Shown here piece after piece: positions 34,200 to 46,044 of a DNA stretch of 64,000 bases. The DNA comes from Trissonchulus latispiculum (lineage: Eukaryota; Nematoda; Enoplea; Enoplida; Ironidae), in contig JASAND010026696.1 in assembly GCA_030248195.1 (NCBI GenBank), forward strand, positions 1-64,000, read 5' to 3'. Below the pieces are notes generated by a model. That model was given only the letters and a program-made list of their open reading frames with translations. It was not told where the DNA came from and made no database searches. The first letter of the stretch is position 1, and each line of letters begins with the position of its first letter. A program made the position numbers and the translations under genes.

Positions 34200-35595
34200 A
34201 TGCGAAGTGAAAGCGGCTATATCAAATTCCTAGACTACGGTTCTGGTTCTGCTAGGAATACGGGTCTGTGAGAACTGTACTTGCTGAATACGATGAGTGA
34301 AACTATTTTGGCCAGAATTGGTGACTCTTTCCCTCATCTACGCATTTTGGCAGTTCATTTTACAGACGCTGCAAATCCCCTGCCAATAGGCTGCCGATTG
34401 CCTGCAAACATTTCGTTCAAACGTTAGCACACTACAGACTACAGCGAATCTGTATCCTGTCGAAGCCAGTTGCAGGAAATTTTGAGCCAGCTTTCACTTC
34501 GAGACAGTCGTCTAGATTTCTACTTTGGCAAATTTCAACTTACCAGCCAAACTTTTAGATTATTCATTCCACAAAATTTATTATATCTGGCATGCCATTT
34601 ACTTCGGGCCAGGTTGTTCCAGAAATGGAGAGTGCGATTTGCAATCTCAAATCTTTGATTATTCCTCATTCTATGGTGTCTTATCAATTCTTACTTTCTT
34701 TGAGTCGCCAGTGTTCGTTTTTGGAGGAATTATTTTTTGGCTTCCACGACCTGCCCAGTGACGAGAAGTGTGAACAGTTGCGATTTCTTCAACTGAAGAG
34801 TGTAACTGTCTGTCCAAGAATTTTATTTAAATCGTTGCTAATCGCAATGACGAGATCCGGAAATCTGGAGAACCTGAATCTGGGTGTTGAAGGGATTTAG
34901 AATTGCTTTAGAAAGTGCTCACTCTGGATCCTAATCTTAAACAACTTAAGCTGAGGCGTTTCACCGATGAAACTAAACAGCAGATTGCAAGAAATTGTCG
35001 AAAATGTCCTTGCTGGTCTTGCTTTTCTTGACGATGGCATTATTCTATTTCCCAGGATTTTCTGGGAACCAGTGAGTTACGATTTTTTACCTTGTTCAAG
35101 TCTTCGATCCCTCAGACTCTACACATTTGCAGATCCTGACTATGATAACACTTTTTTCTTTCGGGTCCGGCTTATCATTTTCCCGCTCACTATTTTCCTT
35201 GCACGGTGTCAAATTATATTGCGAAATTTACTATCCCGTTTTGGTGCGGCTGTGTCTACACAGAGTGAAATTCAGAAATCCGAACAATTCCGGAATTCAA
35301 GTTGGTTCAGCCTTCAGATCGCTGGAAATTTCTGGTTCTATGACTGATCCGAACCGAATTTATTTGGATGGCGGAATTGTTTCTACGGACCATTCAAATC
35401 TTGATTTGTCTATTGATCACTTTGATGGGCTGCCGCTCTCCTTGTTTTGAAGTTATCTCAGATCTCTTTCAACTTTGGAAACCGTTACCATTTTTGTTAA
35501 CAATTGGAACCGTCTGTATACTCCCGAATTACAATGAGATTCCTGTCCTTCCGAGATTGGATGTAGATTTGGAACAGCTTTTTAGAAATGACTAG
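34200..35595 (+). pseudogene. F-box/LRR paralog, heavily broken
   Basis: Homology to the intact F-box/LRR gene is distributed over several frames. GL-stop-ELYLLNTMSETILARIG starts at 34263 with a TGA at 34269, followed by SFPHLRILAVHF. Further pieces are CNLKSLIIPHSMVS, CSFLEELFFG, LRFLQLKSVTV and SGNLENLNLG (34592-34900), then SSLRSLRLYTFADPDYD (about 35097) and FRSLEISGSMTDPNRIYLDG (35127-35450). Frameshifts and stops separate the blocks, and the end at 35595 (LPRLDVDLEQLFRND) is the probable old C-terminus. A CTCCTAAG-type MITE inserted immediately after it. Confidence 0.7.
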
Positions 35596-36277
35596 TAGGG
35601 CCGCGTTTCACAAAGCCCTCCTAAATTTTGCTCTTAAAGCTGCTCCTAAGTCAAAAATTAGGAGGGTTTTCCAAGCAACTTAGGAGGACCTCCTAAACTG
35701 TTTCACAAAACTACTTGGAGATTGCTCTTAAATTTGAACGCTAAGAGCGCTCTTAACAGAATTTTCAGCTTAGCTTCAGCAGGTAAATTCTTAACTTTAG
35801 GAGCCCTCTAATGTTTTCTCTTAAGTTTCTTACTTATATACAACACATAATTTTGGTAATTTCAACGTAAGATAATTCATGACAACTAACTGAAATTAAT
35901 TGAAGCGACATATACTAAATAATTAATCCCGTTATTAGGGCACAAAATCTTTATTTAAAAAATAAGTTTAGTGACGAAAACTAACATTTGTAAACTTGAG
36001 AAATTTCATGATATAATCCATCATATTTAGTTAAAATATGGTTCTTGGAATCATAGTTGCGTATTGCATCACATTTATGACAAAACAGGCAACAGACAGT
36101 GCTGTTTTGAACTTAAGAGGGGTTTAGGAGTGCTAAAACGTGCTCCGATTTTAGGAGCGAACTTTAAGAGCTCTCCTAAAATAGGAGCCCTTCGTGAAAC
36201 AGCTAAATCTTAACTTTGCTCTTAACTTACAAATTTAGGAGCTCCTAAAGATAAGAGGGCTTTGTGAAACGCACCTA
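35596..36277. mobile_element. MITE-like element, GTTTCACAAAGCCCTC ends
   Basis: GCGTTTCACAAAGCCCTC at the left faces GAGGGCTTTGTGAAACGC at the right. CTCCTAA/TTAGGAG and CTCTTAA motifs are arrayed inside both ends. I could not define the target duplication. The interior is AT-rich and non-coding. Confidence 0.75.
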
Positions 36278-37320
36278 GGTCTTTCCAGTGTTTAGGGTGG
36301 CACACGAAAGTTCACCAAAATTTTCAGTCCCAAAAAGTTTGCTGACAAACACCGGGGGCTACAATCATACAGCCCCTGGGGTAAAATTCTAACATAAAAT
36401 TCAATGAAAATTATAAAAACGCGCGACAACAGGTTTAGAATACAGCAATCGCGCTTATATAACATTTTTTACGAAAAAATTAACGACGAATAGAATCGAC
36501 GAATAATTAATTAAAGTAGCAATTATTTAATGCTATAATGCTTGCATACGCTAAATTTAGTTGCGGGCAGCCGCGGCCCGAATTTTATTGGTGCGGGCCG
36601 CGGGCCGTCCTTGTGCGGACCAAAACTTGAGCGGAGCGCGGACTGCGGGACTGGTGCGGACCGCAAAATTCAACAAGCGTCCAACACATAAAGATTTTTA
36701 GATTTTTGTCCACATTTTTAGAAACCACAGGAGGAGAAGAATCCGTCAGAAAAAAGAATAAAGCAATATCCGGTATCCGGTTACCGGATACTAAATTGAT
36801 AAATACGCTTCAGATTCGGAAAGAAAATGCTAATTAATCCATACTCTAGTGCATTAGTACTTGCACCAAAACATTGCAAAAATCCAGTCACATCCGATCC
36901 ATGTCTGGTAAATGGATGTCTACGTGACAAAAATGTACAGCAAGATGGATATGTAGGTCGTATAGTTTCGTAATTTGAATTTTCGGATGGCATGGGTCGA
37001 AATTAGTCTGTATACGAAATTTTGTCCGGTTTTAACCAAAATTGAGTGATCTACGGTCGAATGCGACTTCAAAAAACGGATAAAGTGATGCTTCCAGTCT
37101 GGTGCTCGGAATCGAGGATAAACAGTATTCGTTTTTGACACAATGAATGTTTAGGAGGCTACTTCCATCTTACCGGTGTAAACGCAATCGAATATCCGGT
37201 CTATTTTCGGTTCCGAGTTTTGAAATTTGGGATTTCATGACCTATCATCTCAGTATCCGGTTGGTCCGGAAGAAAACTTATTTCATTTAAATGTTATTTG
37301 GTCACGCTTAACAAGCCTCA
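36278..37320. repeat. remnants of GC-rich element ends
   Basis: A GCGGGC/CCGCGG cluster (36556-36665, beginning TAGTTGCGGGCAGCCGCGG) and ATCCGGTA/TACCGGAT motifs at 36767-36792 and 37190-37275 look like subterminal arrays of further hAT-like elements. No complete end pairs or target duplications were found. The minus-strand frames inside have no recognised domains. Confidence 0.45.
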
Positions 37321-40020
37321 GCCACAATTTACTTCCGTATCTGCTGTGATTTGTGAATGATACTGTTTTAAAAATCGATGATTTCGTTTGTTTTGTCTAG
37401 TTGTTAAACCACACATGAGATGTGAACCCATACGCTTAGCTTTGTCGGATGCAACATAGTTTATTTTTGAACCATTGTACCAAAAACGAACGATTATTTG
37501 TTCAGACTTTAGAATCCAAGCAATCGTACGCAACAGTGAATCTTGGTTCAAGGAATTAGTTTGTTTCAAATGTTACAAAAAATGTTTGTCTCGATTCGTT
37601 TGTGCACAAGCTTTAGTGGTTTTTGTGCTCCACAATACCCATAAACCATTTCATTTATTAATGTTGCACGTAATAGAACTTCCTTAACGTCCAATTTCCT
37701 AAGTCGGCAATTTTGCAGAAAGCTGACCGTACGCTCATTTTGAAGGAAGAATAAAGAGTCATCCTAGACTTAAACTTTTAACTATTTTAGACATAATGTA
37801 TGCAAAGCTGGAAAGCGATTCTGTAAAATCGTTGGTATAAAGTTTTACGGAACTCCATGGGTTTGCTTATCATTCCTCACCGAAAACTGTCCTCACATTT
37901 GAATCTTATAAGTGAATGAAAGAAAGTATTGCTCAGCTCAATATTGTCGAAAAAATCAAAGCTGAGATTTTGCTGTGCACTGCAAGGAACGTTTAAGCTG
38001 TGTTGGTAGGTATCGTTCATGATAAAGTGAAAACAACAACTAACTGTGTCACTGATTAATTTTTTGAATATTGTATTTGATGGGAATTACGTATAAAATT
38101 AAGTCTGAAACAGGGGACTGTGGAGAATCACTGGAACTAATTTCTATACCGCTGGAGGCGGTATATTTGTAATGGGTTGACCCATCTGAACTCCTATGCT
38201 TTGCATACAAATTGTTTGGCGCGGAGGATTTCCGTCCTATCTTCAACACATGTGCCTAGTACGCAGGTGTTTTTTCAATTGTTTCTTTTTACTTTTGCGA
38301 ATTTTGTAGCATTGTCCCAGCCTAGTCGGTTTGCTTCAATATCTTCGCTCTGTAAATTATTTTCCAAACAATCACTGCCTATTCTCATATTACCGAAAAT
38401 CGGGTGTTATTTGGCTGTCACTTGATTGGTCACTTTTTAAGAGATCAATAATAGCTAAGACTAGTGCGTGTGTGGAACATAGTATTGATCTTGCACTTGC
38501 AGTATAATTGTTTCATTAGTATTTGCTTTGATTTCAAGTTTGGATATAAAATAGTGTTTAAAATTAACATACAGATAAATCATAATTTTCCCTCTAGGGG
38601 ACAATTTCAGAAAGTCAGCGTGGTACAGTGGTAAGAGTGTCCTCCTTGCTCTGTTCCGGACACAGATAGAAACCTTCTTAAACTGCTTTTTTAACTTCCT
38701 TCAAATTTTGGCAATACATGCAATAAAAACTACTGCATGCAATATAACAAGTCCGGACAGCCGAACGCCAATCTTTTGTTTCAGAAACCGCAAATGTTGG
38801 GGAGTTGAAACCATTCAGATGCTAGGGCACACCATAACAATACGCACGTGAAGAATAAACGAAAATTAAGTAAACTGATTTCAAGCACTACGACGGTATA
38901 TCTGTCCCCTTGAAAGGGGCCCTTGCATTACCGGGAACGGGTCTCCTGAATTCATTTCTAAGCCAATTTGTTTCAAACTGTTAGGAATTGTAGCTGTTGT
39001 TAAATACGTCTAAACCATGTGCAGGATTTGAAGAAACTAGTGCTTGGCTTGCGACTTACACAACAGGGATAAATCCAAATTTTCAAAAAGGTGTCATTCA
39101 TTACCGGCTGAACAAAAATAACCCAAATTTTGTACAAACGTAGACATTAACCTATCTCAGGGGCATTTTTTTCGGTTTTTTTATTTATGCAATTTTGAGT
39201 ATTTTCTAAATGTTCAAAAATTTTGAAAATCAATATCTTACAGAATTTTCGTTTTAAACAAAAACTAAAAAATTGCCTCTGCTCACATCTCCAACAAAAA
39301 AATTGAACAAATTTGGCTGCAGCCTTTATGAGAATATGGATTTGGAAAATTTGCACTATTCTCTTCTGTTTCGCGCTCTCATTATGCTTTTAGTAAGTTG
39401 CATACATTATTTTCTAAAATAATTAACAATTCTGACACAAAAGCGTCATTTAAATCCTTGTATAAGTCATTTTAGAACGATTATTTTATACGTTGCCATA
39501 CGCGATCGGAATGGTCAACGTAGCTTTGCCATATATTCACCCCCTGTAACTTTTGATAGAAACTATGTACAGAAAAGATATATACATTGTTGTAAAGCGC
39601 TTTTTATGCTCTTTCACATAGTACATTCAGGTATATTATGTTACGCTTAAACAAATTTTTGATTTTTAAGCCATGGTGGTAGCTATCTGATCACGGGGTT
39701 TTAGCCGCCGTAATTTTGTCAGCGCATAGGCCGCCAACCAAAGTGGCTTCACTTTGCTTTTCTTCAAAATTGACCAATCTGTCCAAATTTTACACCTGTA
39801 ATCCCGATAATGCAAGTGGTAGCTTGTTTAATTTAATAAAACTTTAGATACGTTAAATACAAATTCATTGCTTAGCATTTAAGGCTATCCATTCCAACTA
39901 AACAACGTCAACTTAAAGTCGGTTATAGAAGAAAGTCGGTTATAGAAATTTAATGCAGTCAGTATTGAATCAGGAGCAGTCGTCTTGGAAGGTACATTGC
40001 TGAACACTATAGAGAATCAG
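37321..40020. other. AT-rich sequence without recognised genes
   Basis: Frames at 37318-37569 (minus) and 38177-38425 (plus) show no domain, codon bias or splice context that I can defend. A tRNA A-box-like motif GCGTGGTACAGTGGTAAGAG at 38618 has no matching T arm. Confidence 0.4.
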
Positions 40021-40349
40021 GGGGGCGTTTCAAAAGACGCTCCTAAGCTTAGGAGCGCTCCTAAGTCCTGCTTAGGAGGATACTTGGGAGAATCCCGTTT
40101 CAAAAGATTCCTCCTTACTAGCAATTCTCCTAAATCCTTAGGAGCGCTCTGACCGCTCCTAACTTTTCTCCTAAGTTAGGCTAAGTTAGGAGAATGTCAG
40201 TGTAAACTTAGGAGAATTCTTTTGAAACGCGCTTGGGAGCGCTCCTAACTGCGCTTTAGGAGCTCCTAAGACGCTCCTAACTATTCTCCTAAGTCTGCTC
40301 CTAAGCGCGCTTAGGAGCGGACTTAGGAGAATCTTTTGAAACGCCTCCC
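40021..40349. mobile_element. MITE with CTCCTAAG arrays
   Basis: The ends GGGGGCGTTTCAAAAGA and TCTTTTGAAACGCCTCCC are inverse. Between them the sequence is nearly all CTCCTAAG/CTTAGGAG units, including GCTTAGGAGCGCTCCTAAG. It shares the GTTTCAmAAGA-type end and motif with the 35.6-36.3 kb element but is a distinct family. Confidence 0.8.
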
Positions 40350-41227
40350 AGGAGTTTAGTGACTAAGGCAGAGACTATTGGCACCGGATCAAATTGGGAA
40401 GCATTGAAACCTAACCACATCTGAACCTTGTCATCTTCTTTTACCGCCATTTTCTAAATTTCCAATTATATATGTCCAATTTCTCTGTCACCCTATGCCT
40501 TCTCGCTTTGAGAGCTCAGGCTCCCCGGTCTCTGGTTTAGACTCAACTCTAACCAGCTGAATAGAGATACCACTAGATTCACGAAGCTTGCTGTAAAGAA
40601 GAGATCTTTTAAACTATTGAAGTTAATTTATATTAATTATACTTCGGGCATCTCCTGGTAACTCCCCGCCTAGACCGACCACTGTGTCTGTACTCTCCGA
40701 TAGCCGCCTTAGTTCTGTGGGATTCCTTGAGAATCTTTAATACCAGATCTAAGCCCGCTCACCCCTTCCCTGAACAGAATTGTAATATCTTTAAATTTAG
40801 TTAATTATCAGTTAATTGTTTATCAGTTTGATTTTGTGAAGGCGGATAAGGAAGCTAATTTAGCATACACAACTCACACGTAAGCACTATACCTGACTGT
40901 ACCCTATAATCAGTACCTGAAAAAGAGGAACTCAGGGTTAGCTTAGAGTGAAGATTAAGTCCTGTTAGTAATAGCAAAAAAAGAAGAAGAAAGAAAGAAT
41001 CAGTAGTCGAATTATTAGTAATTAGTCTTCCCCTAATATTGGTCAATTTAAAGTATTAATTAACAAAAAGAGTTGGCAACCCTGGTACTCTGTACCTTCA
41101 TTGTATATTGTCAATAACTGAATTGAACAGCAACTGTATAGTGTCCCTGTTTAATTATCCTATTGTTATTATCATTATTCTTAGATTGTATCGGAATCTA
41201 TTATTAATTAATAAATTGTTGAGTATT
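40350..41227. other. A/C-rich unassigned sequence
   Basis: No gene is seen. The plus strand is A/C-rich, the inverse of the T/G-rich tracts seen at 17.2-18.3 kb. Confidence 0.35.
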
Positions 41228-41253
41228 CATCTAGACTTAGTTATGGACAGCTT

Positions 41254-41395
41254 TGCTGAACCAGATCCTGTTGCGATCTTATTGCTGAACTAGATCCTGT
41301 TGCGATCTCATTGCTGAACCAGATCCTGTTGCGATCTCATTGCTGATCCAGATCCTGTTGCGATCTTACTGCTGAAAACTATCCTGTTGCGATAA
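41254..41395 (+). repeat. 29-bp tandem repeat, five copies
   Basis: The unit GCTGAACCAGATCCTGTTGC followed by GATCTCATT repeats five times with few substitutions, the last copy being truncated. The 29-bp period is not a multiple of 3, so a coding role is unlikely. Confidence 0.9.
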
Positions 41396-41764
41396 CCCAA
41401 ACGACCCCTACCTAAAACTAACTCACGACCATCTCCCCAAACTAGGTTGGCCATAGGAATCTCTGATTCTGGATATATCACCTTTCAGAGATTCGGTATC
41501 TATGTCTGCTAATTCTCAGTAGACCCGCTGACCTTCCGTTGTAATCTAGCGAGTTTGCCCCTGGAGGATCAGAAGAGCAGACAGTCTAAGAAAGTCAAGT
41601 TCAATCTCAATTTTACTCGCTTCATTACACACTGCAAGATGATTTTATGTCTCAGATAATTGGCATTTGTATTTTGTAAGACCTTCAAATTGACGCACTT
41701 AGTTTAATTATACAATTTGCATAGCTCAACAGACAAGTGATTATTTGATTTCTGCAAAAAATGA

Positions 41765-41995
41765 CAAGTTGTGGACTCCAAACTAAGAAAATTGGTAATG
41801 TCTCACGATAGCAAACAGCTAGAAAGTTACTTTGAAAAACAAAATGTAGAGCACAACAAGATCTTTCGGATGAATATAATTTATAGCTATGCAGCTAATA
41901 AGCCGTCAATAAGCAATACATGCCAAAAAGGAATCACTACCTTAACCATTGCAATATTTTCTGAGCTCGGTCAGACTTCGACGCAACGCCAAGTC
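41765..41995 (+). repeat. partial copy of the 12.6-19.2 kb foldback family
   Basis: AGATCTTTCGGATGAATATA and AAAAGGAATCACTACCTTAA match, in reverse-complement orientation, the left arm of the 12.6-19.2 kb foldback (AAGATCTC near 15507 and GGTGATTCCTTTT at 13013). The frame 41771-42016 is therefore repeat-derived. Confidence 0.55.
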
Positions 41996-42003
41996 AGTTG
42001 GAT

Positions 42004-42385
42004 CAAGAGTACATAATAGATAAGAGTGTGACAGCTGGCTAGCTCTCTGTTATCAGCTCAAGGTACATGCTCTGCACGCTAACGGCTGACCCCATACACA
42101 AATATGTACCTAGTGACCCCCCCCCCCCACAAATGTGTACCCAGTACACATTTCTGTACGCTCACTCGCCGTATCTTTACGTGTTAAAGCTCGAAAATAC
42201 AACGCCTGCGTGCGTCCAATTTGTGTCGGCTTCGAGCTTTATAACGCAAAGATAGCGTGCGAATTTCTTTGAAGTGAACATACACGTTTGTGTATGGGGT
42301 CAGCCGTTAGCGTGCAGAGCATGTACCTTGAGCTGATAACGGATGGCTTGCCTGCTGTCACACTCTTATATATTATGTACTCTTG
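42004..42385. mobile_element. foldback MITE with 7-bp target duplication, copy 2
   Basis: Ends CAAGAGTACATAATAGATAA / TATATTATGTACTCTTG belong to the same family as 33537-33861. The 7-bp direct repeat GTTGGAT is exact (41997-42003, 42386-42392). The inner arms extend much further than in copy 1 (CAGCTCAAGGTACATGCTCT facing AGAGCATGTACCTTGAGCTG), so most of the element can fold on itself. A C-run lies at 42117-42129. Confidence 0.9.
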
Positions 42386-42392
42386 GTTGGAT

Positions 42393-42849
42393 CTAGTCAT
42401 TTTCACATTTAGAGACCCAATTTTATACGTATCATCACTGCTGCGATTACATTACTTCAGGAATGGAAGTGGGTTGAAAAGGTAGGAATAGTGAGGAATT
42501 AAAGTGGCCAAAAAGCTACTGTAAAGATACAAAGTTACCCGGCTGTCCACATATTCTACAATAACTATACTAGAAAGTGTTAAAAATACAATTCAGGTAT
42601 CTACCATGATAGACGGTTCCAGATACCTCTCGCTAATAAACTGAAATTTCCGAAAACTCAAAAAAATTTTTTGAAAGTGAGCGTCCTTTAGCGTTCATTC
42701 ATGACTATGAAATCATCAATAGATTTAACGACATTTAGGTTGACTGTTAGTTTTAACTCACTTTTCATAGTTGCTGACGTATAGCATATAGCTAAGTTAT
42801 GGCTGGTATGGCATCATATCCGAGGAAAAGTTCGTGTGCTCTGCCGTGG
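42393..42849. other. unassigned spacer
   Basis: Ordinary AT-rich sequence; no gene or repeat identified. Confidence 0.4.
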
Positions 42850-42854
42850 CAAGG

Positions 42855-44670
42855 CAGGGGCATAGTTTCCTTTGGGGGGGGGGGGCCCCCAAAATTTTTG
42901 ACCAATTTTACCCCCCACCCAGAATTTTTGACATACCCTCCCCCAACTTTCGGCTACCCCCCCAGCGATTTTTGGACCCAAAAAGTTAGCTAAATTTGGC
43001 CGAAAAATGGTCATTTTTTGAAAAAATTTTCTAAATTTTCGCTAAATTACAGAAAATTTTGCACTTTTGGTCATTTTTCGAAATTTCTGAGGTCAGAATT
43101 CTGGGGGGTGGTTGGGGGGTACCATAGTTTCCCTGGAACGTTGGGTCTCGCCCAAATCTAAATCGTAAATCGATTGGCCGTAAATCTTGGCCGACCTCCG
43201 AAATGTGATGGGCATAGGTGTAACGGAGATTTGGGGTGAGGGCTCCCAACATTTTCTGGGGAGGCCCCTCTGGCGACCCCCCCCAACCCCCCCCCCGGGA
43301 CCCCCCAACCCTCCCCCCAGGACCCCCCCCAACCCTCCCCCAAAAATTTTTTCGTTTTTTATGCCAAAAATCGCATTTTCAGCCGTTTCTAATGATAAAA
43401 AACATCTAACCATAAAGTAATTTTAACATTAGACAGTGGTTTTAAACTCAAAAACTTGATTGCCAACATGTTTCCAAGTCCAAAATAAGGACAATATTGA
43501 GTCATAAGATCCATAATACAGTTAAAAACGTGTATTTCTCATAATAATAAACAGTTTAAGCCAAAAATTTGGACATTTTTGAAAATTTTTTCAAAATTTA
43601 CCCTAAAAATACCCAATTTTAGGCCATTTTTCGCGCCTTCGGCGCGACTACCCCCCCCCCAGTTGGGGGGGGGACGTCCCCCCCCAAAAAGTTTTGGGGG
43701 GGGGGTGGAAAAAGGCTTGGGGGGGGGGGGGGGGGGCGCCCCCCCCCCCCCCCACCCCCACCTTACACCTATGGTGATGGGGGGCATAGGTATACCACCT
43801 GTTTGGGTTGGGGGGGGGGGAGTAGAAGGTCCAAATTTGGCTCGGGGGACCCCATCCAAATCCGAAATTTGGGGGAGGGGGACCCCCCCTAAACTGTGCC
43901 CAAGTTTTTTGGCTAAAAATGCTCCTTTTTCGATGTACAGTATATACATTAAACATACTCAAAAGCTTCTGTCAATAGTTTTCGTATACGAAAATAGGGC
44001 TTGAAAATTGACAAATTTGTACTGAAATATGCCTAAATTAGCCCAGATTGTGGTTTATAATTGCGTATATTATCTTTTAATTGCTATAAATAATCATCTT
44101 TAGCTGTTTATAGGTGATTTATAGCCTATTTTTCTAATTTTTTTCAAAAATTTTCAGAATTGGCAAAAAATTTTTCAAAAATATGATGGGGGGGGACCCC
44201 CCAACCCCCCCCCAGGGTTCGGACCTCTGAAATTTCGAAAAATTGCCAAAAAATGCAAAATTTTCTGTAATTTAGACCCTTTTTCATCAAAATAAGGCTT
44301 GTTCTTAACGTTTTAGGCGTTTTTGCACTGTTTTAAAGCGATTTTAGGCCAAAATTTTAGAAAAAGTTTTCAAAAAAATGTCCATTTTCGACCAAATTTA
44401 GCTAACTTTTTGGGTCCAAAGATCGTTGGGGGGGGTTAGCCAAAAGTGGGGGGAGGGAAAGTCGAAAATTCTGGGGGGAGGGAAAGTTGAAAATTCTGGG
44501 AGGAGGGTAAAGTTGGTCGAAAATTTGGGGGGGGGATGCCCCCCCCCCCCCCCCCCCCCCCCCTGGGGAAACTATGTGGGGTACCGCCATCACATTTCTT
44601 GGGTCGACCACCAACCTTCCAAAATTTATATATATACCCCCCAGACCCAAAGTTCCAGGGAAACTATGGA
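42855..44670. mobile_element. nested foldback with poly-G/poly-C tracts
   Basis: Sequence at 42860-43140 (GCATAGTTTCC, G-run, AAAGTTAGCTAAATTTGG, CATAGTTTCCCTGGAAC) is the approximate inverse of 44330-44670 (CCAAATTTAGCTAACTTTTT, C-run, GGGGAAACTATG, TTCCAGGGAAACTATG). A second palindrome on GGCATAGGTGTA / TACACCTATGG lies inside. Runs of C or G exceed 20 bases at 43718-43753 and 44537-44563. Long frames on both strands only translate these runs. Confidence 0.65.
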
Positions 44671-45480
44671 AGGGGGGCAGGCATGGCTAGGTGTACCTGG
44701 GGTGGGGGGGGAGGAACCCCTCCCCTCCCCCCAAATGGACAAGTCCCGCCCCCACCCTCGAAATTTCAGAGGCAGACCCCACCCCCAAATGATCAAATCC
44801 CAGACCCCACCCACCCAAATTTGCTAGACCCCACCCACCCAAATTTGCCAGACCCCACCTTCAAAATTTTCAAAATTTTGCCTCAAAATTAGAAAGAATT
44901 TGAAATTCTTTGGAAAAATTAGAAATTTTCTGCTTTTTTCGAATTTTTTCAGAAATTTTGAAACTTTTTCGAATATTTTATTTTATTTCTGACAAAAAGT
45001 TTTTACACCCCCCCCCCCCAATTCGATTTTTCCGGACCCCACCCTACCTCAAACCGGCTGACCCCACCCACCTTCATTCCGGGTCCGGCTACCCCCACTC
45101 CAACTTTTTCTCAAGGTACACCTATGGGGGCAGGCATAGGTATATACCTGGGGGGACCCCTCCCCCAAATGGAAAAGTGCCGACCCCACCCTCGAAATTT
45201 TGGAGGCAGACCATAGGTGTGTTAGGGGAGGGGGCGGGGGGACCCCCCACCAAAATGACAAATTTTGGCGACCCCCCCAGGTTTTCATATTTTCGGTAAC
45301 CCCCCCAGATTTTTGGCGAAAAAGTGGCCAAAAATGGCATTAAATCGAAAATTTGAGGTACCCCCCACCCTCCGTCGGAACCCCCCCAGATTTTTTGTCC
45401 AGCCACGCCTATGAGGCTGACCCCACCCACCAAAATTTTCCAGACCCCACCCTCAAAATTATGAAAATTTTGCCTCAAAA
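44671..45480. repeat. CCCCACCC / CCCCCC low-complexity repeats
   Basis: Repeated GACCCCACCCACC blocks separated by AAAATTTT motifs, with C-runs at 45007-45018 and elsewhere. CACCTATG and CATAGGTG half-sites recur (45118, 45212). They are probably pieces of the same foldback family as 42.9-44.7 kb. Confidence 0.6.
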
Positions 45481-46040
45481 TTGGTTAAAATTCAAAATTT
45501 TTTGGAAAAATTAGATTTTTTTGCAAAAAATCTAAGTTTTTCGACTACATGAGCAAAAATGAAGATATCATGGGGTAGCTCGGAGAGCACCCCATAATAT
45601 GAGCTAAAACGGTCAAATGCAGCCTTTGAAAACGTTAATTAAGCAAAACTAATTAACGGTAAGGAGTTGAGAGCTAAAATTTGCATTTCTGAAATCTCCA
45701 GGCCAAGAGCTTTCGAATGATACCAAACTTGCCCGGAAAAAATGAACTTTGAAAAAATCGACTTTTCTGACCACTTTGTATGTGTGGTTTTTTCTGTGTG
45801 TTCGTCCTTTGCAGCTTTATTTTAATTTTGTGTCCAACGGATTTTTCACATGGCTTATGGTGGTAACCTTTACCTATTATTATCTTGTTAGCATAACCAG
45901 CAGACATGTTCACTATTGATTATTTTTGCCCAATTTGGCTCCTAGCGATTTTTACAGACTGTCAAACATGGGGTTGCGAAGCGTTTGGACTTAGAAATTT
46001 TTCGAGGCCCCAACATAGAAAATTGTCAAAAAGGTCGTCC
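45481..46040. other. unassigned sequence flanking satellite
   Basis: AT-rich sequence followed by the outer flank of the satellite block. No gene seen. Confidence 0.4.
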
Positions 46041-46044
46041 AAAA

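Noticed and set aside
38617..38690. tRNA gene with A-box-like GTGGTACAGTGGTAAG
   Set aside because: No T arm or acceptor complement follows; at best a tRNA-derived fragment.
43031..45478. Many Pro/Gly-rich frames on both strands
   Set aside because: All result from poly-C/poly-G tracts and AAAATTTT spacers in inverted repeats; overlapping frames on both strands are open at once.
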